From positions 1 to 11,473 of the forward strand of contig JAFWEB010000043.1 of the NCBI GenBank assembly GCA_017515925.1: a DNA stretch of 11,473 bases, in the 5' to 3' direction. Position 1 is the stretch's first letter; every line of letters begins with the position of its first letter. The stretch comes from Candidatus Saccharimonadota bacterium. Lineage in GTDB: Bacteria; Patescibacteriota; Saccharimonadia; Saccharimonadales; Saccharimonadaceae. The notes under the pieces are model-generated. The model made no database searches. It worked only from the letters and a program-made list of their open reading frames with translations, and was not told the origin of the DNA. Shown here in pieces: positions 1-6,186 of the stretch. The translations under genes were made by a program, and so were the position numbers.

Positions 1-13
1 AACATCTCGTTTG

Positions 14-35
14 AAACTCTCGTGGGGAGTTTTTT
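14..35 (+). terminator. probable intrinsic terminator of an upstream gene
   Basis: AAACTC (14-19) pairs with GAGTTT (27-32) across a 7-nt loop, and the 3' arm runs straight into a six-T tract (30-35). The stem is short and AT-rich, so it would be a modest terminator. It would end a plus-strand gene lying left of the window and insulate it from the promoter at 112-140. Confidence 0.5.
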
Positions 36-36
36 G

Positions 37-93
37 TTGCAACTCGTTTGCAACGGCGAAAGGGAATTGCAACTTTTCCACAACACTTTGCAA
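37..93. promoter_or_regulatory. four TTGCAA palindromes upstream of the 112-140 promoter (possible operator cluster)
   Basis: The palindromic hexamer TTGCAA occurs at 37-42, 48-53, 67-72 and 88-93. The start-to-start steps are 11, 19 and 21 bp, close to one or two helical turns, so all four would lie roughly on one face of the DNA just upstream of the -35 box. The first two also form a perfect inverted repeat (GTTGCAA 36-42 with TTGCAAC 48-54). The binding protein is unknown. The boxes do not look like the TGGGN repeats of MraZ. Confidence 0.4.
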
Positions 94-111
94 AAATGTC
101 AAAAAAAGTAC

Positions 112-140
112 TTGACTTTTTACTAAAAACAGTCTAAACT
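112..140 (+). promoter_or_regulatory. sigma70-type promoter upstream of the leader RNA and rsmH
   Basis: The -35 box is TTGACT (112-117), followed by a 17-bp spacer and the -10 box TAAACT (135-140). The best start point would be near 147. It lies about 325 bp before the rsmH start codon, so the transcript carries a long non-coding leader or is a separate RNA. Confidence 0.7.
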
Positions 141-146
141 AAGGAC

Positions 147-466
147 AAGTGGAATAATACACAAAAACCACCAACATACAAAAAAGTACATTAATAAAGT
201 TTGAGATTGGCCAACTAGGAGTTTTGGCGCGCGTTTAGGATACGCGAAATCAAAACCATGGGCACTTCTTTTATAACACCTCCCAATTAACTCTAATGAA
301 CAACCAATCAACACATTAAGTCTCTCAACGGCTACGAATACTATATTCGTGGTGAAGAAATGTGTGTCTATAACAAAAATCATACAAAAACAAACACGCG
401 AAAATTTCTAGTTGGGCGATCTCAAACGTCGTCCGATACAAATAGCTTTATGCTATAATTGTATCA
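147..466 (+). ncRNA. structured leader or independent small RNA ahead of rsmH
   Basis: No gene is visible in this stretch of about 320 bases, but it has clear RNA structure. An elongated stem at 203-293 nests GAG-ATTG (203-209) with CAAT...CTC (284-293), GGA (218-220) with TCC (281-283), GTTTTG (221-226) with CAAAAC (251-256) and CGCGT (230-234) with ACGCG (242-246). A second hairpin pairs CTACGAATA (332-340) with TATTCGTGG (344-352): nine pairs, one of them G-U, closing a 3-nt loop. It does not carry the conserved cores of RNase P RNA, tmRNA or SRP RNA. It could be the 5' leader of the long rsmH transcript or a free ncRNA. Short ATG frames inside it (for example 10 codons from 258) lack ribosome binding sites. 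Confidence 0.45.
450..459 (+). promoter_or_regulatory. extended -10 promoter giving a leaderless rsmH mRNA
   Basis: An extended -10 (ATG C TATAAT, with TATAAT at 454-459) ends 7 nt before the A of the rsmH ATG at 467. Transcription would therefore start at or next to the start codon, and there is no Shine-Dalgarno sequence. No good -35 box is seen, as is common for extended -10 promoters. The same arrangement recurs before ftsI and ftsW. Confidence 0.6.
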
Positions 467-1342
467 ATGGAAGAACACCACAAACCAGTGTTACTATCGG
501 AAGTTATGCTAGAGCTGTCTCCGCAAAAAGGCGAGAACTATCTAGATCTCACCGCAGGTTTTGCCGGGCATGCTAGCAGTATTTTGGATGTAACGCAGAA
601 TTATAAAGATTCTACTTTGGTTGATCGTGACCAATATGCAATTGACTACCTCACGGAGAAATTTGCGAATTTTCCGATCGAGATCTTGCATACAGATTTT
701 TATAGTGCAGCGCTACAGTTATATGAGTGTGGAAAAACTTACGATTTAATACTTGCTGATTTTGGGGTGTCTTCTCCGCAGCTAGATCTAGGATCTAGGG
801 GATTTTCTTTCATGCACGAGGGTCCACTCGATATGAGGATGGATGTCCGGCAGGAATTGTCGGCTGATACTATCATCAACCATTGGAGCGAGAACTCTCT
901 CATTGAAATCTTTGAAAAATACGGTGAAATGTCTCCTGGATTTGCCCAGAAAGTAGCACGGATAATCAGGCTAAATCGTCCTTTTGAGTCAACGACTCAG
1001 CTGGCGGATGCGATAGCTAACGAGACTAGGAATTCCCGGATCCATCCGGCTACCAAAGTCTTTCAGGCAGTGCGCATAGTCGTCAACGACGAGCTTTCGA
1101 TTATCGAGAGTACTCTCCCGCTTCTACCTAAATTACTGAAGCCAGGCGGAAGACTTGCTATCATTACTTTCCATAGCCTAGAAGATCGACTCGTGAAAGA
1201 TTTTTTCAAAGACGCTTCCAGTAGAGGGGAAGAGTCCGAGCTAAAAATCATTACTAAGAAACCAATTACTGCGGAGAAAGTGGAGTTAGTTAACAATCCA
1301 CGCGCGCGTAGTGCGAAACTACGAGTTGCCCGTGGTTGTTAA
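467..1342 (+). CDS. rsmH: 16S rRNA (cytosine-1402-N4)-methyltransferase RsmH (MraW)
   Basis: This enzyme uses S-adenosylmethionine to N4-methylate C1402 in the decoding centre of 16S rRNA; it acts in the cytoplasm on the small subunit and is a typical first gene of dcw clusters. The 291-residue length is slightly short of the usual ~310. Visible family motifs are HKPVLLSEV (5-13), the SAM-binding DLTAGFAGHAS (27-37), ADFGVSSPQLD (97-107), GFSF...GPLDMRMD (112-126), HPATKVFQAVRIVVNDEL (193-210), GGRLAIITFHSLEDR (227-241) and NPRARSAKLRVA (278-289). The second glycine of the usual GxGGH motif is present, but the first position is F-A (GFAGH). The ATG at 467 fits both the family N-terminus and the leaderless promoter just upstream. 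It is followed by an AT-rich 38-nt gap and the small ORF at 1381. Confidence 0.97.
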   Translation: MEEHHKPVLLSEVMLELSPQKGENYLDLTAGFAGHASSILDVTQNYKDSTLVDRDQYAIDYLTEKFANFPIEILHTDFYSAALQLYECGKTYDLILADFGVSSPQLDLGSRGFSFMHEGPLDMRMDVRQELSADTIINHWSENSLIEIFEKYGEMSPGFAQKVARIIRLNRPFESTTQLADAIANETRNSRIHPATKVFQAVRIVVNDELSIIESTLPLLPKLLKPGGRLAIITFHSLEDRLVKDFFKDASSRGEESELKIITKKPITAEKVELVNNPRARSAKLRVARGC

Positions 1343-1380
1343 AACAAAAATAATAAAAATAAACAAAAAGGAGGCAACAT

Positions 1381-1446
1381 ATGCCACGTCAAATCACTGT
1401 CATGAACAAATCTCGTGCACAGAAAATCAAAGTTAACTTTCGTTAA
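1381..1446 (+). CDS. 21-codon basic micro-ORF with perfect Shine-Dalgarno (leader peptide or small protein)
   Basis: An ATG-to-TAA frame of 21 codons follows AAGGAGG (1368-1374) at an ideal 6-nt spacing. This is the strongest ribosome binding site in the window, in a genome where several neighbours have none. The peptide begins MPRQITVMNK and ends KIKVNFR, with six Lys/Arg and no acidic residue. I do not recognise it. It lies between rsmH and a highly structured RNA that ends in a terminator-like hairpin ahead of ftsL, so it may be a leader peptide controlling ftsL-ftsI. It could also be a conserved small basic protein. Its residues show no run of one amino acid as in classic biosynthetic attenuators. 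Confidence 0.55.
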   Translation: MPRQITVMNKSRAQKIKVNFR

Positions 1447-1477
1447 TTAGATCACGAAGTGTTTGTTTTTGAAAAAT

Positions 1478-1676
1478 ATCCGTCATGAACTAGCAAGTTG
1501 ATTGGTATTGATTTTGAATCATTAAATCCAATCACTTGCTAACGAACGGATCACACATGGAGGGAAACCTCCACCAGGTTCATAGAGGCCTGGCAGGTGT
1601 TTAAACAAAATAATATGACCTTCCCGGGGCGGAGCTATCGGCACTTATAGCTCTGTCGGAGTGGGCCGCTCCGGTC
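1478..1676 (+). ncRNA. highly structured RNA between rsmH and ftsL (novel ncRNA or attenuator leader)
   Basis: The 1447-1811 gap holds three consecutive folded domains. Domain 1: ATCCGT (1478-1483) with ACGGAT (1546-1551) encloses AGCAAG+TGATTGG (1492-1505) with CCAATCA+CTTGCT (1528-1540), interrupted by one bulged T, and GATT/AATC (1510-1520). Domain 2: ACAC (1553-1556) with GTGT (1597-1600) encloses two abutting hairpins, TGGAGG-GAAA-CCTCCA (1558-1573, a GNRA tetraloop) and CCAGG/CCTGG (1574-1593). Domain 3: CGGGGCGG (1625-1632) with CCGCTCCG (1666-1673) encloses AGCTAT/ATAGCT (1633-1652); loop CACT (1642-1645) could pair with AGTG (1660-1663) as a pseudoknot. It is followed by TCTTTT. I see no match to RNase P, tmRNA, SRP, 6S or a tRNA. 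Confidence 0.6.
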
Positions 1677-1680
1677 TTTT
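1617..1680 (+). terminator. terminator-like hairpin ahead of ftsL
   Basis: A GC-rich 8-bp outer stem (1625-1632 with 1666-1673, one G-U pair), optionally extended by GACC (1617-1620) with GGTC (1673-1676), is followed by TCTTTT (1675-1680). The T-tract is short, so termination could be partial, which suits an attenuator. If it works, ftsL needs either readthrough or a promoter at about 1679-1706. Confidence 0.5.
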
Positions 1681-1706
1681 GACATGTTATTTTGGACCTT
1701 TGTAAA
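1679..1706 (+). promoter_or_regulatory. possible promoter for ftsL
   Basis: A perfect -35 hexamer TTGACA (1679-1684) overlaps the end of the terminator T-tract. A 16-bp spacer leads to TGTAAA (1701-1706), which matches the -10 consensus in four of six positions. The weak -10 makes this tentative. It would give a leader of about 100 nt before ftsL. Confidence 0.3.
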
Positions 1707-1811
1707 AATCATCTGCTAGATCTCAAAATAAAAACGCATGAATTGTGTCTGCATTTGCAAATACAATTATTGCGAGTCAAAAAATATAAAAATAAAAATC
1801 GGAAAGGAATT

Positions 1812-2150
1812 ATGCGAAACGAATACGTATCAAGGAGAGGTACAAACTCGTGGTCAAGAAATCAAAACGTCGTCCGTCATGGATATCGTGGACTTGGTGA
1901 TATGAGTGTCAGAGTAATACTTGGGCTCATGGTTTTGATTGTAGGTTTGATCTATGCTACACAAAGTGTGAAAGCCACACAATACGATTATGAAATTTCC
2001 GATATTGATTCAGAAATCTCCAGTCTGGAATCACGTAAAGAAGATTTGGCAGTAGAGCGTGCCCGTCTAACGTCCATTGCTGCAACCGAAAGTTCTACCG
2101 TTGCTGCCAATATGCCGGATGCTCAAACATCTGGATACGCAAACAAGTAA
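1812..2150 (+). CDS. ftsL: FtsL-like cell division protein
   Basis: FtsL is a small bitopic membrane protein that pairs with FtsB/DivIC and FtsQ and activates the FtsW-FtsI septal synthase. The 112-residue product has a basic cytoplasmic N-terminus, one membrane segment (about 33-50, MSVRVILGLMVLIVGLIYAT region) and an extracytoplasmic coiled coil (about 58-90, rich in Glu/Ser/Leu/Arg heptads), then a short polar tail. The ATG at 1812 is chosen because AAGGA (about 1804-1808) sits just upstream and because the frame before it (from 1692) is AT-rich, lies in leader sequence and adds no domain. Sequence is poorly conserved in this family, so the call rests on topology and on the position directly before ftsI. 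Confidence 0.8.
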   Translation: MRNEYVSRRGTNSWSRNQNVVRHGYRGLGDMSVRVILGLMVLIVGLIYATQSVKATQYDYEISDIDSEISSLESRKEDLAVERARLTSIAATESSTVAANMPDAQTSGYANK

Positions 2151-2155
2151 AAGAG

Positions 2156-2168
2156 TTTATGCTATAAT
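2156..2168 (+). promoter_or_regulatory. extended -10 promoter giving a leaderless ftsI mRNA
   Basis: TTTATGCTATAAT with TATAAT at 2163-2168 repeats exactly the motif found before rsmH. It ends 7 nt before the A of the ftsI ATG (2176). No Shine-Dalgarno is present. It lies in the 25-bp gap after the ftsL stop. Confidence 0.6.
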
Positions 2169-2175
2169 ATAAGGT

Positions 2176-3912
2176 ATGAAGGACCGTGCAAAGAGTCTGA
2201 AAATTATCTTGATGGCTTTAGTCGCATTGATTTTAGTGCGGCTATTTTTTATTCAGATTGTTGAGCATGACGCTTGGGTAGCACGCGCCGAAGAAGAGCA
2301 CATTGTGCAGAGCACTATTAAGGCCGAGCGTGGTGAAATCTATATGATGGACGGCGAAGATCCGGTGGTGGAAGTAATGAATCGCAAAGTCTGGTCCATT
2401 ATTATTGACCCAATGCTGGCTGATACTGATAAGACTAGAAACGAGGTCTCTAGAGTCTTACCAAATGAAAGAATGGTAGCCAAATGGGACGAAATTTTTG
2501 CTGACAAAACTCGCCGTTACTATGTGGCTGCGCGCAACCTCACCAAGCCAGAAGCCGACCAGGTGAGGGAATTAAGCCTAGACGGTGTGTATTTGCAGCG
2601 TAACAATGTCCGTGCTTATGCAGAGGGAGAAATGGCTTCATCTCTGCTTGGTTTTGTCAATGCGGATGGCGAAGGCCAATACGGCGTAGAAGGTGCTTTG
2701 AATGAGGATCTGTCAGGCGAAGATGGTATTCTAAAAACCGTGACCGACGTCAACAATGTGGCGCTTTCAATTGGTGATGAAAACGTTCGTATTCCAGCTA
2801 AAAATGGCAAAAACGTAGTACTCTCAATCGACAGAAACATCCAGCATGCCATGGAAAAAGTCTTGAAAAATGGTATGGAAAGATCTCATGCGGGGCATGC
2901 AGCAGGACTGGTGATGAATCCACAAAATGGCGAAGTCTGGGCCCTAGCTAATCTACCAACTTACGATGCGACCAAATATGCCGAAGTAGAAGATGCTTCT
3001 GTATTCATCAACTTCCCACTAGAATATGCTTACGAGCCAGGCTCAATGTGTAAGACTTTTTCATTTGCATCAGCTATTGACCAAGGCAAAATGACTCCAC
3101 AAACTACTTTTACTAATAACGGCTTCATCATGGTTGATAACTGGAAAATTGAAAACGCCTACAAGGGTTTGATTGGCACAGTATCTATGCAACAGGGTCT
3201 TGATTACTCTCTGAACACCAGCTCCATGACGGCACTAATGATGCTGGGTGGAGACATGACTAGCATCAACCAACGTGGCAAAGATTTGCTCTACGAGTAT
3301 TATCACGATCGTTTTGGTTTTGGTGATTATACTGGTATTGAACTATATGAATCAAAAGGTAATATCACCGCACCGGATGCAGCGGATGCGTATAATTCGC
3401 GCTATGCCAACATGACATTTGGGCAGGGTATTGATCTAACTATGATTCAAGTAGCGTCGGCGTTTTCTAGCGTAGTAAATGGCGGCATGTATTATCGCCC
3501 AACCGTAGTCGCAGGCGAGGTCAAATCAAACGGCGAATTTGATTATTACGATTCACCAGAAGCTTTGCGCCAGACGGTGAGCGCTCAGACTTCAGACACT
3601 ATGCGCCAAATGCTCTATGGCACTAGACTTGGTCGCCGCAACCTAGGAATAGATAAAGCCGGCTACTATATTGGTGGCAAGACTGGTACATCGCAGGCAA
3701 TTATCGACGGTGCATATTCCTTTGCCGAGACTACGGGCAACTATATCGGTTTTGGAAGTAGCGTTGGGGAGTTGCCAGAATACGTAATAATGGTTAAAAT
3801 ATGGGGGGAGGGTTTGAAGATGGAGGGGGAAAAAGATGCAATGCCGATTTTCGATGAAATGAGTGCATACATGATAGATTATCTAAAATTAAAACCAGGA
3901 GGGAACAACTAA
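2176..3912 (+). CDS. ftsI: FtsI/PBP3-type class B penicillin-binding protein (peptidoglycan transpeptidase)
   Basis: This D,D-transpeptidase cross-links septal peptidoglycan outside the membrane as the partner of FtsW. The 578-residue protein has a short cytoplasmic N-terminus, one membrane anchor (about 9-29), a PBP dimerisation/pedestal domain (about 45-200, starting at the typical RGEIY, 52-56) and a transpeptidase domain. All three catalytic motifs are visible: SxxK as S290-M-C-K293, SxN as S345-L-N347 and KTG at 502-504. There are no PASTA repeats. mraY begins immediately after its stop codon (TAA 3910-3912, ATG 3913), so the two are probably cotranscribed and translationally coupled. 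Its own leaderless-type promoter lies just upstream. Confidence 0.95.
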   Translation: MKDRAKSLKIILMALVALILVRLFFIQIVEHDAWVARAEEEHIVQSTIKAERGEIYMMDGEDPVVEVMNRKVWSIIIDPMLADTDKTRNEVSRVLPNERMVAKWDEIFADKTRRYYVAARNLTKPEADQVRELSLDGVYLQRNNVRAYAEGEMASSLLGFVNADGEGQYGVEGALNEDLSGEDGILKTVTDVNNVALSIGDENVRIPAKNGKNVVLSIDRNIQHAMEKVLKNGMERSHAGHAAGLVMNPQNGEVWALANLPTYDATKYAEVEDASVFINFPLEYAYEPGSMCKTFSFASAIDQGKMTPQTTFTNNGFIMVDNWKIENAYKGLIGTVSMQQGLDYSLNTSSMTALMMLGGDMTSINQRGKDLLYEYYHDRFGFGDYTGIELYESKGNITAPDAADAYNSRYANMTFGQGIDLTMIQVASAFSSVVNGGMYYRPTVVAGEVKSNGEFDYYDSPEALRQTVSAQTSDTMRQMLYGTRLGRRNLGIDKAGYYIGGKTGTSQAIIDGAYSFAETTGNYIGFGSSVGELPEYVIMVKIWGEGLKMEGEKDAMPIFDEMSAYMIDYLKLKPGGNN

Positions 3913-4944
3913 ATGTTTCATATCAGTTTCAGCGGAGAAATGTTTTATGGCCTACTATTAGCGCTAGGATCATTTCTTTTTGCGATGTTCCTGACTCCGA
4001 TTTATACCCACTTTGCCTACAAATATAAATTCTGGAAAAAACAGAAAAAAACTGCCGTAGACGGCAAGGCTCTGCCAGTGATGACCAAGCTTCACGCACA
4101 CAAATTCAAACGCGCTTTTCCGACTATGGCTGGTATCATTGGCGTGATTACAGTCGCTGTCGTGACTTATGCTTGCAACTGGAATCGTGGACAGACATGG
4201 CTGCCTTTCTTCGGCTTCTTAGGTGGTAGCGCTGTTGGTCTGATTGATGATTTGATTAACGTCTTTGGCGATGGTCATGGTGCAGCGGGCTTACGTGCGC
4301 CGGTAAAATTTTTCTTAATTACCATCGTTGGTTTGTTGCTTGGCTGGTATTTCTCGGTCAAACTTGGTTGGAGTTCAATCCATATTCCATTTATCGGCGA
4401 ATGGATTTTGCCATGGTGGATTATGATGGCGGTATTTGCCTTTGCCGTAGTAGCGACCAGTAATGCCGTCAACATTTCCGACGGCCTGGATGGTCTAGCC
4501 GGGGGACTTTGTTTGATTTCTTATGGTGCTTTTGGCGTAATTGCCTTGTTCCAAGGTCAATGGATGCTGGTAGGATTTTGTCTAACCGTAGTTGGCTGGC
4601 TTTTGTCATACGTTTGGTTCAATGTGCCGCCGGCCAGGTTTATGATGGGCGACGTCGGATCATTTGCGCTCGGCGCTGGGCTTGGTGTGGTTGCTATGAT
4701 GACTAACTCTCTATTCTTGTTACCTATTATCGGCGGACTATTCGTAGTAGAGGCCGGCTCATCACTACTCCAGATGATTTGGAAAAAAGTTTTCAAACAT
4801 AAATTATTCATTTCTGCACCAATCCACCACCACTTGGAGGCCAAGGGTTGGGGAGAAGCCAAGATTGTGATGCGATTTTGGGTAATCGCCGGCGTATTGG
4901 CTATGATTGGCGTATTCGTCGCAGCTGCCGGCGGGATTGTTTGA
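3913..4944 (+). CDS. mraY: phospho-N-acetylmuramoyl-pentapeptide transferase MraY
   Basis: MraY transfers phospho-MurNAc-pentapeptide from its UDP carrier to undecaprenyl phosphate at the inner face of the membrane, forming lipid I. The 343-residue polytopic protein has about ten hydrophobic segments. Visible catalytic features are the DD pair (112-113, in GLIDDLINV), NxxDGLDGLA (N187, D190, D193), MGDVGS (D247) and the PIHHH motif (304-307) near the C-terminus. GGAGG at the very end of ftsI provides a Shine-Dalgarno about 9 nt before the ATG, and the genes abut without a gap. murD, which often follows mraY, is absent here; ftsW comes next. Confidence 0.96.
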   Translation: MFHISFSGEMFYGLLLALGSFLFAMFLTPIYTHFAYKYKFWKKQKKTAVDGKALPVMTKLHAHKFKRAFPTMAGIIGVITVAVVTYACNWNRGQTWLPFFGFLGGSAVGLIDDLINVFGDGHGAAGLRAPVKFFLITIVGLLLGWYFSVKLGWSSIHIPFIGEWILPWWIMMAVFAFAVVATSNAVNISDGLDGLAGGLCLISYGAFGVIALFQGQWMLVGFCLTVVGWLLSYVWFNVPPARFMMGDVGSFALGAGLGVVAMMTNSLFLLPIIGGLFVVEAGSSLLQMIWKKVFKHKLFISAPIHHHLEAKGWGEAKIVMRFWVIAGVLAMIGVFVAAAGGIV

Positions 4945-4964
4945 TAAAACGCCACATCTTGGCA

Positions 4965-4977
4965 TTTATGTTATAAT
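4965..4977 (+). promoter_or_regulatory. extended -10 promoter giving a leaderless ftsW mRNA
   Basis: ATTTATGTTATAAT with TATAAT at 4972-4977 is the third copy of the TTTATGyTATAAT arrangement. It ends 6 nt before the A of the ftsW ATG (4984), with no Shine-Dalgarno. It lies in the 39-bp gap between mraY and ftsW. Confidence 0.6.
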
Positions 4978-4983
4978 ATCTGT

Positions 4984-6186
4984 ATGAGAAAGCATAAGAG
5001 CGATCGCTTTATTATGGCTATCACCTTCGTTTTGATGGCGATAGGCTTGATTGTGATTTTTGCGATTGGCCCACAGCGTGCTAGCTTCTTGAACTCTGCC
5101 TATGGCAGTGATTATAGCTCCAACTATTTCTTTATTCATCAGCTGATTTCTGTATTACTGTCCACTGCAGCATTCATTTTTGCTTTCCGTTATCCTTATG
5201 AAAAGCTTCGTGAATATTCCAAATGGATCATGCTAGCTGGCATCGCACTCAATTTAATTTTGGCATTACTCGCATTGGTTGGTAGCTCACTAGCTTCTTG
5301 TCAGCTGGGTGGTTGTCGTTGGATTAATATGGGCCCACTAGGCGGTTTCCAGCCAGCAGAGCTGCTCAAACTTGGTCTAGTTTTATATCTAGCAAATCTG
5401 GTTGGTCGCTACAAAGAGCAGGGAAAACTAGAATCGCGCGATTTTCTACAGCCTTATGCGATTGTTTCAATTATCTCACTTTTTTTCTCTGTGGTAGTAC
5501 AAAAAGATTTGGGTACTGGTGCGGTAATGATGGCGATTATTCTCGCGATTCTTTATATGAGCGGAATCAAAATGAGCATTTTTGTCACGGCACTGAGCTT
5601 AGTATTAGTGGGTGGCGTGGCATCAATTGTGATTTCTCCACATCGTATGGAGCGTGTGATGACATTTTCGGGTGAAGGCTCGGCCGATGAAAATTATCAC
5701 ATTGACAATGCTAAAATGGCGATTGGTACTGGTGGACTTTGGGGAGTGGGAATCGGAAATAGTGTGCAGGCCACGGGCTATTTGCCAGAGTCTATCAACG
5801 ACTCGGTCTTTGCGGTGATGGGCGAGACATTTGGCTTTCTGGGGCTCGCGACGGTGGTAGTGGCGTTTGCGTTGCTACTATTCAGGACGCTCAAAGTTTC
5901 GACGCGTCTGGTGACAGAAAAAAGTATGATTGTAGTAGGTGTTTTTGCGTGGGTCGGTACGCAGGTAATCGTAAATATTGCCGCGATGACAGGATTAATG
6001 CCGGTGACGGGTATTACACTGCCACTTTTGTCTTATGGCGGTACTAGTATGGTGTTTGTTGCCTTCTCACTTGGTCTGGTTTCGCAACTTTCGTGCTATA
6101 CTGGAAGAGAGGTAAATAATGAAAGTATTAGTAGTAGGCGGGGGCTCGGGGGGACATATCACTCCAGCCGTAGCAGTCGTTCGTGA
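4984..6186 (+). CDS. ftsW: FtsW, SEDS-family septal peptidoglycan glycosyltransferase
   Basis: FtsW polymerises lipid II into glycan strands at the septum with FtsI. The 400-residue protein has about ten membrane segments. SEDS signatures are visible: PLGGFQPAELLKL (118-130, with E126), KDLGTG (174-179), NAKMAIGTGG (242-251), YLPESINDSVFAVMGE (266-281) and LLSYGGTS (348-355). D273 occupies the position of the essential extracytoplasmic Asp (E. coli FtsW D297). RodA is the alternative SEDS paralogue, but the dcw context favours FtsW. The last 22 codons overlap the start of murG by 68 bp; this Ser/Arg-rich tail (residues 379-400) looks like a by-product of the overlap rather than conserved FtsW sequence. 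Confidence 0.93.
   Translation: MRKHKSDRFIMAITFVLMAIGLIVIFAIGPQRASFLNSAYGSDYSSNYFFIHQLISVLLSTAAFIFAFRYPYEKLREYSKWIMLAGIALNLILALLALVGSSLASCQLGGCRWINMGPLGGFQPAELLKLGLVLYLANLVGRYKEQGKLESRDFLQPYAIVSIISLFFSVVVQKDLGTGAVMMAIILAILYMSGIKMSIFVTALSLVLVGGVASIVISPHRMERVMTFSGEGSADENYHIDNAKMAIGTGGLWGVGIGNSVQATGYLPESINDSVFAVMGETFGFLGLATVVVAFALLLFRTLKVSTRLVTEKSMIVVGVFAWVGTQVIVNIAAMTGLMPVTGITLPLLSYGGTSMVFVAFSLGLVSQLSCYTGREVNNESISSRRGLGGTYHSSRSSRS

Noticed and set aside
123..383. 86-codon minus-strand open frame over the leader region
   Set aside because: It overlaps the plus-strand promoter and structured leader, has no ribosome binding site, is AT-rich with scattered hydrophobics and resembles no family.
360..458. 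32-codon ATG frame in the leader ahead of rsmH
   Set aside because: It has no good ribosome site, an unremarkable sequence, and ends inside the rsmH promoter.
1617..1676. tRNA or tmRNA-like structure
   Set aside because: No cloverleaf with T-loop TTC and CCA-type acceptor can be drawn, and no tag-peptide or resume codon context is visible.
1692..1811. Longer ftsL start at 1692
   Set aside because: It adds 40 residues of AT-rich leader translation without a Shine-Dalgarno; AAGGA just before 1812 gives the better start.
4557..4955. 132-codon minus-strand frame within mraY
   Set aside because: It is antisense to the conserved MraY catalytic region and shows no recognisable motif.
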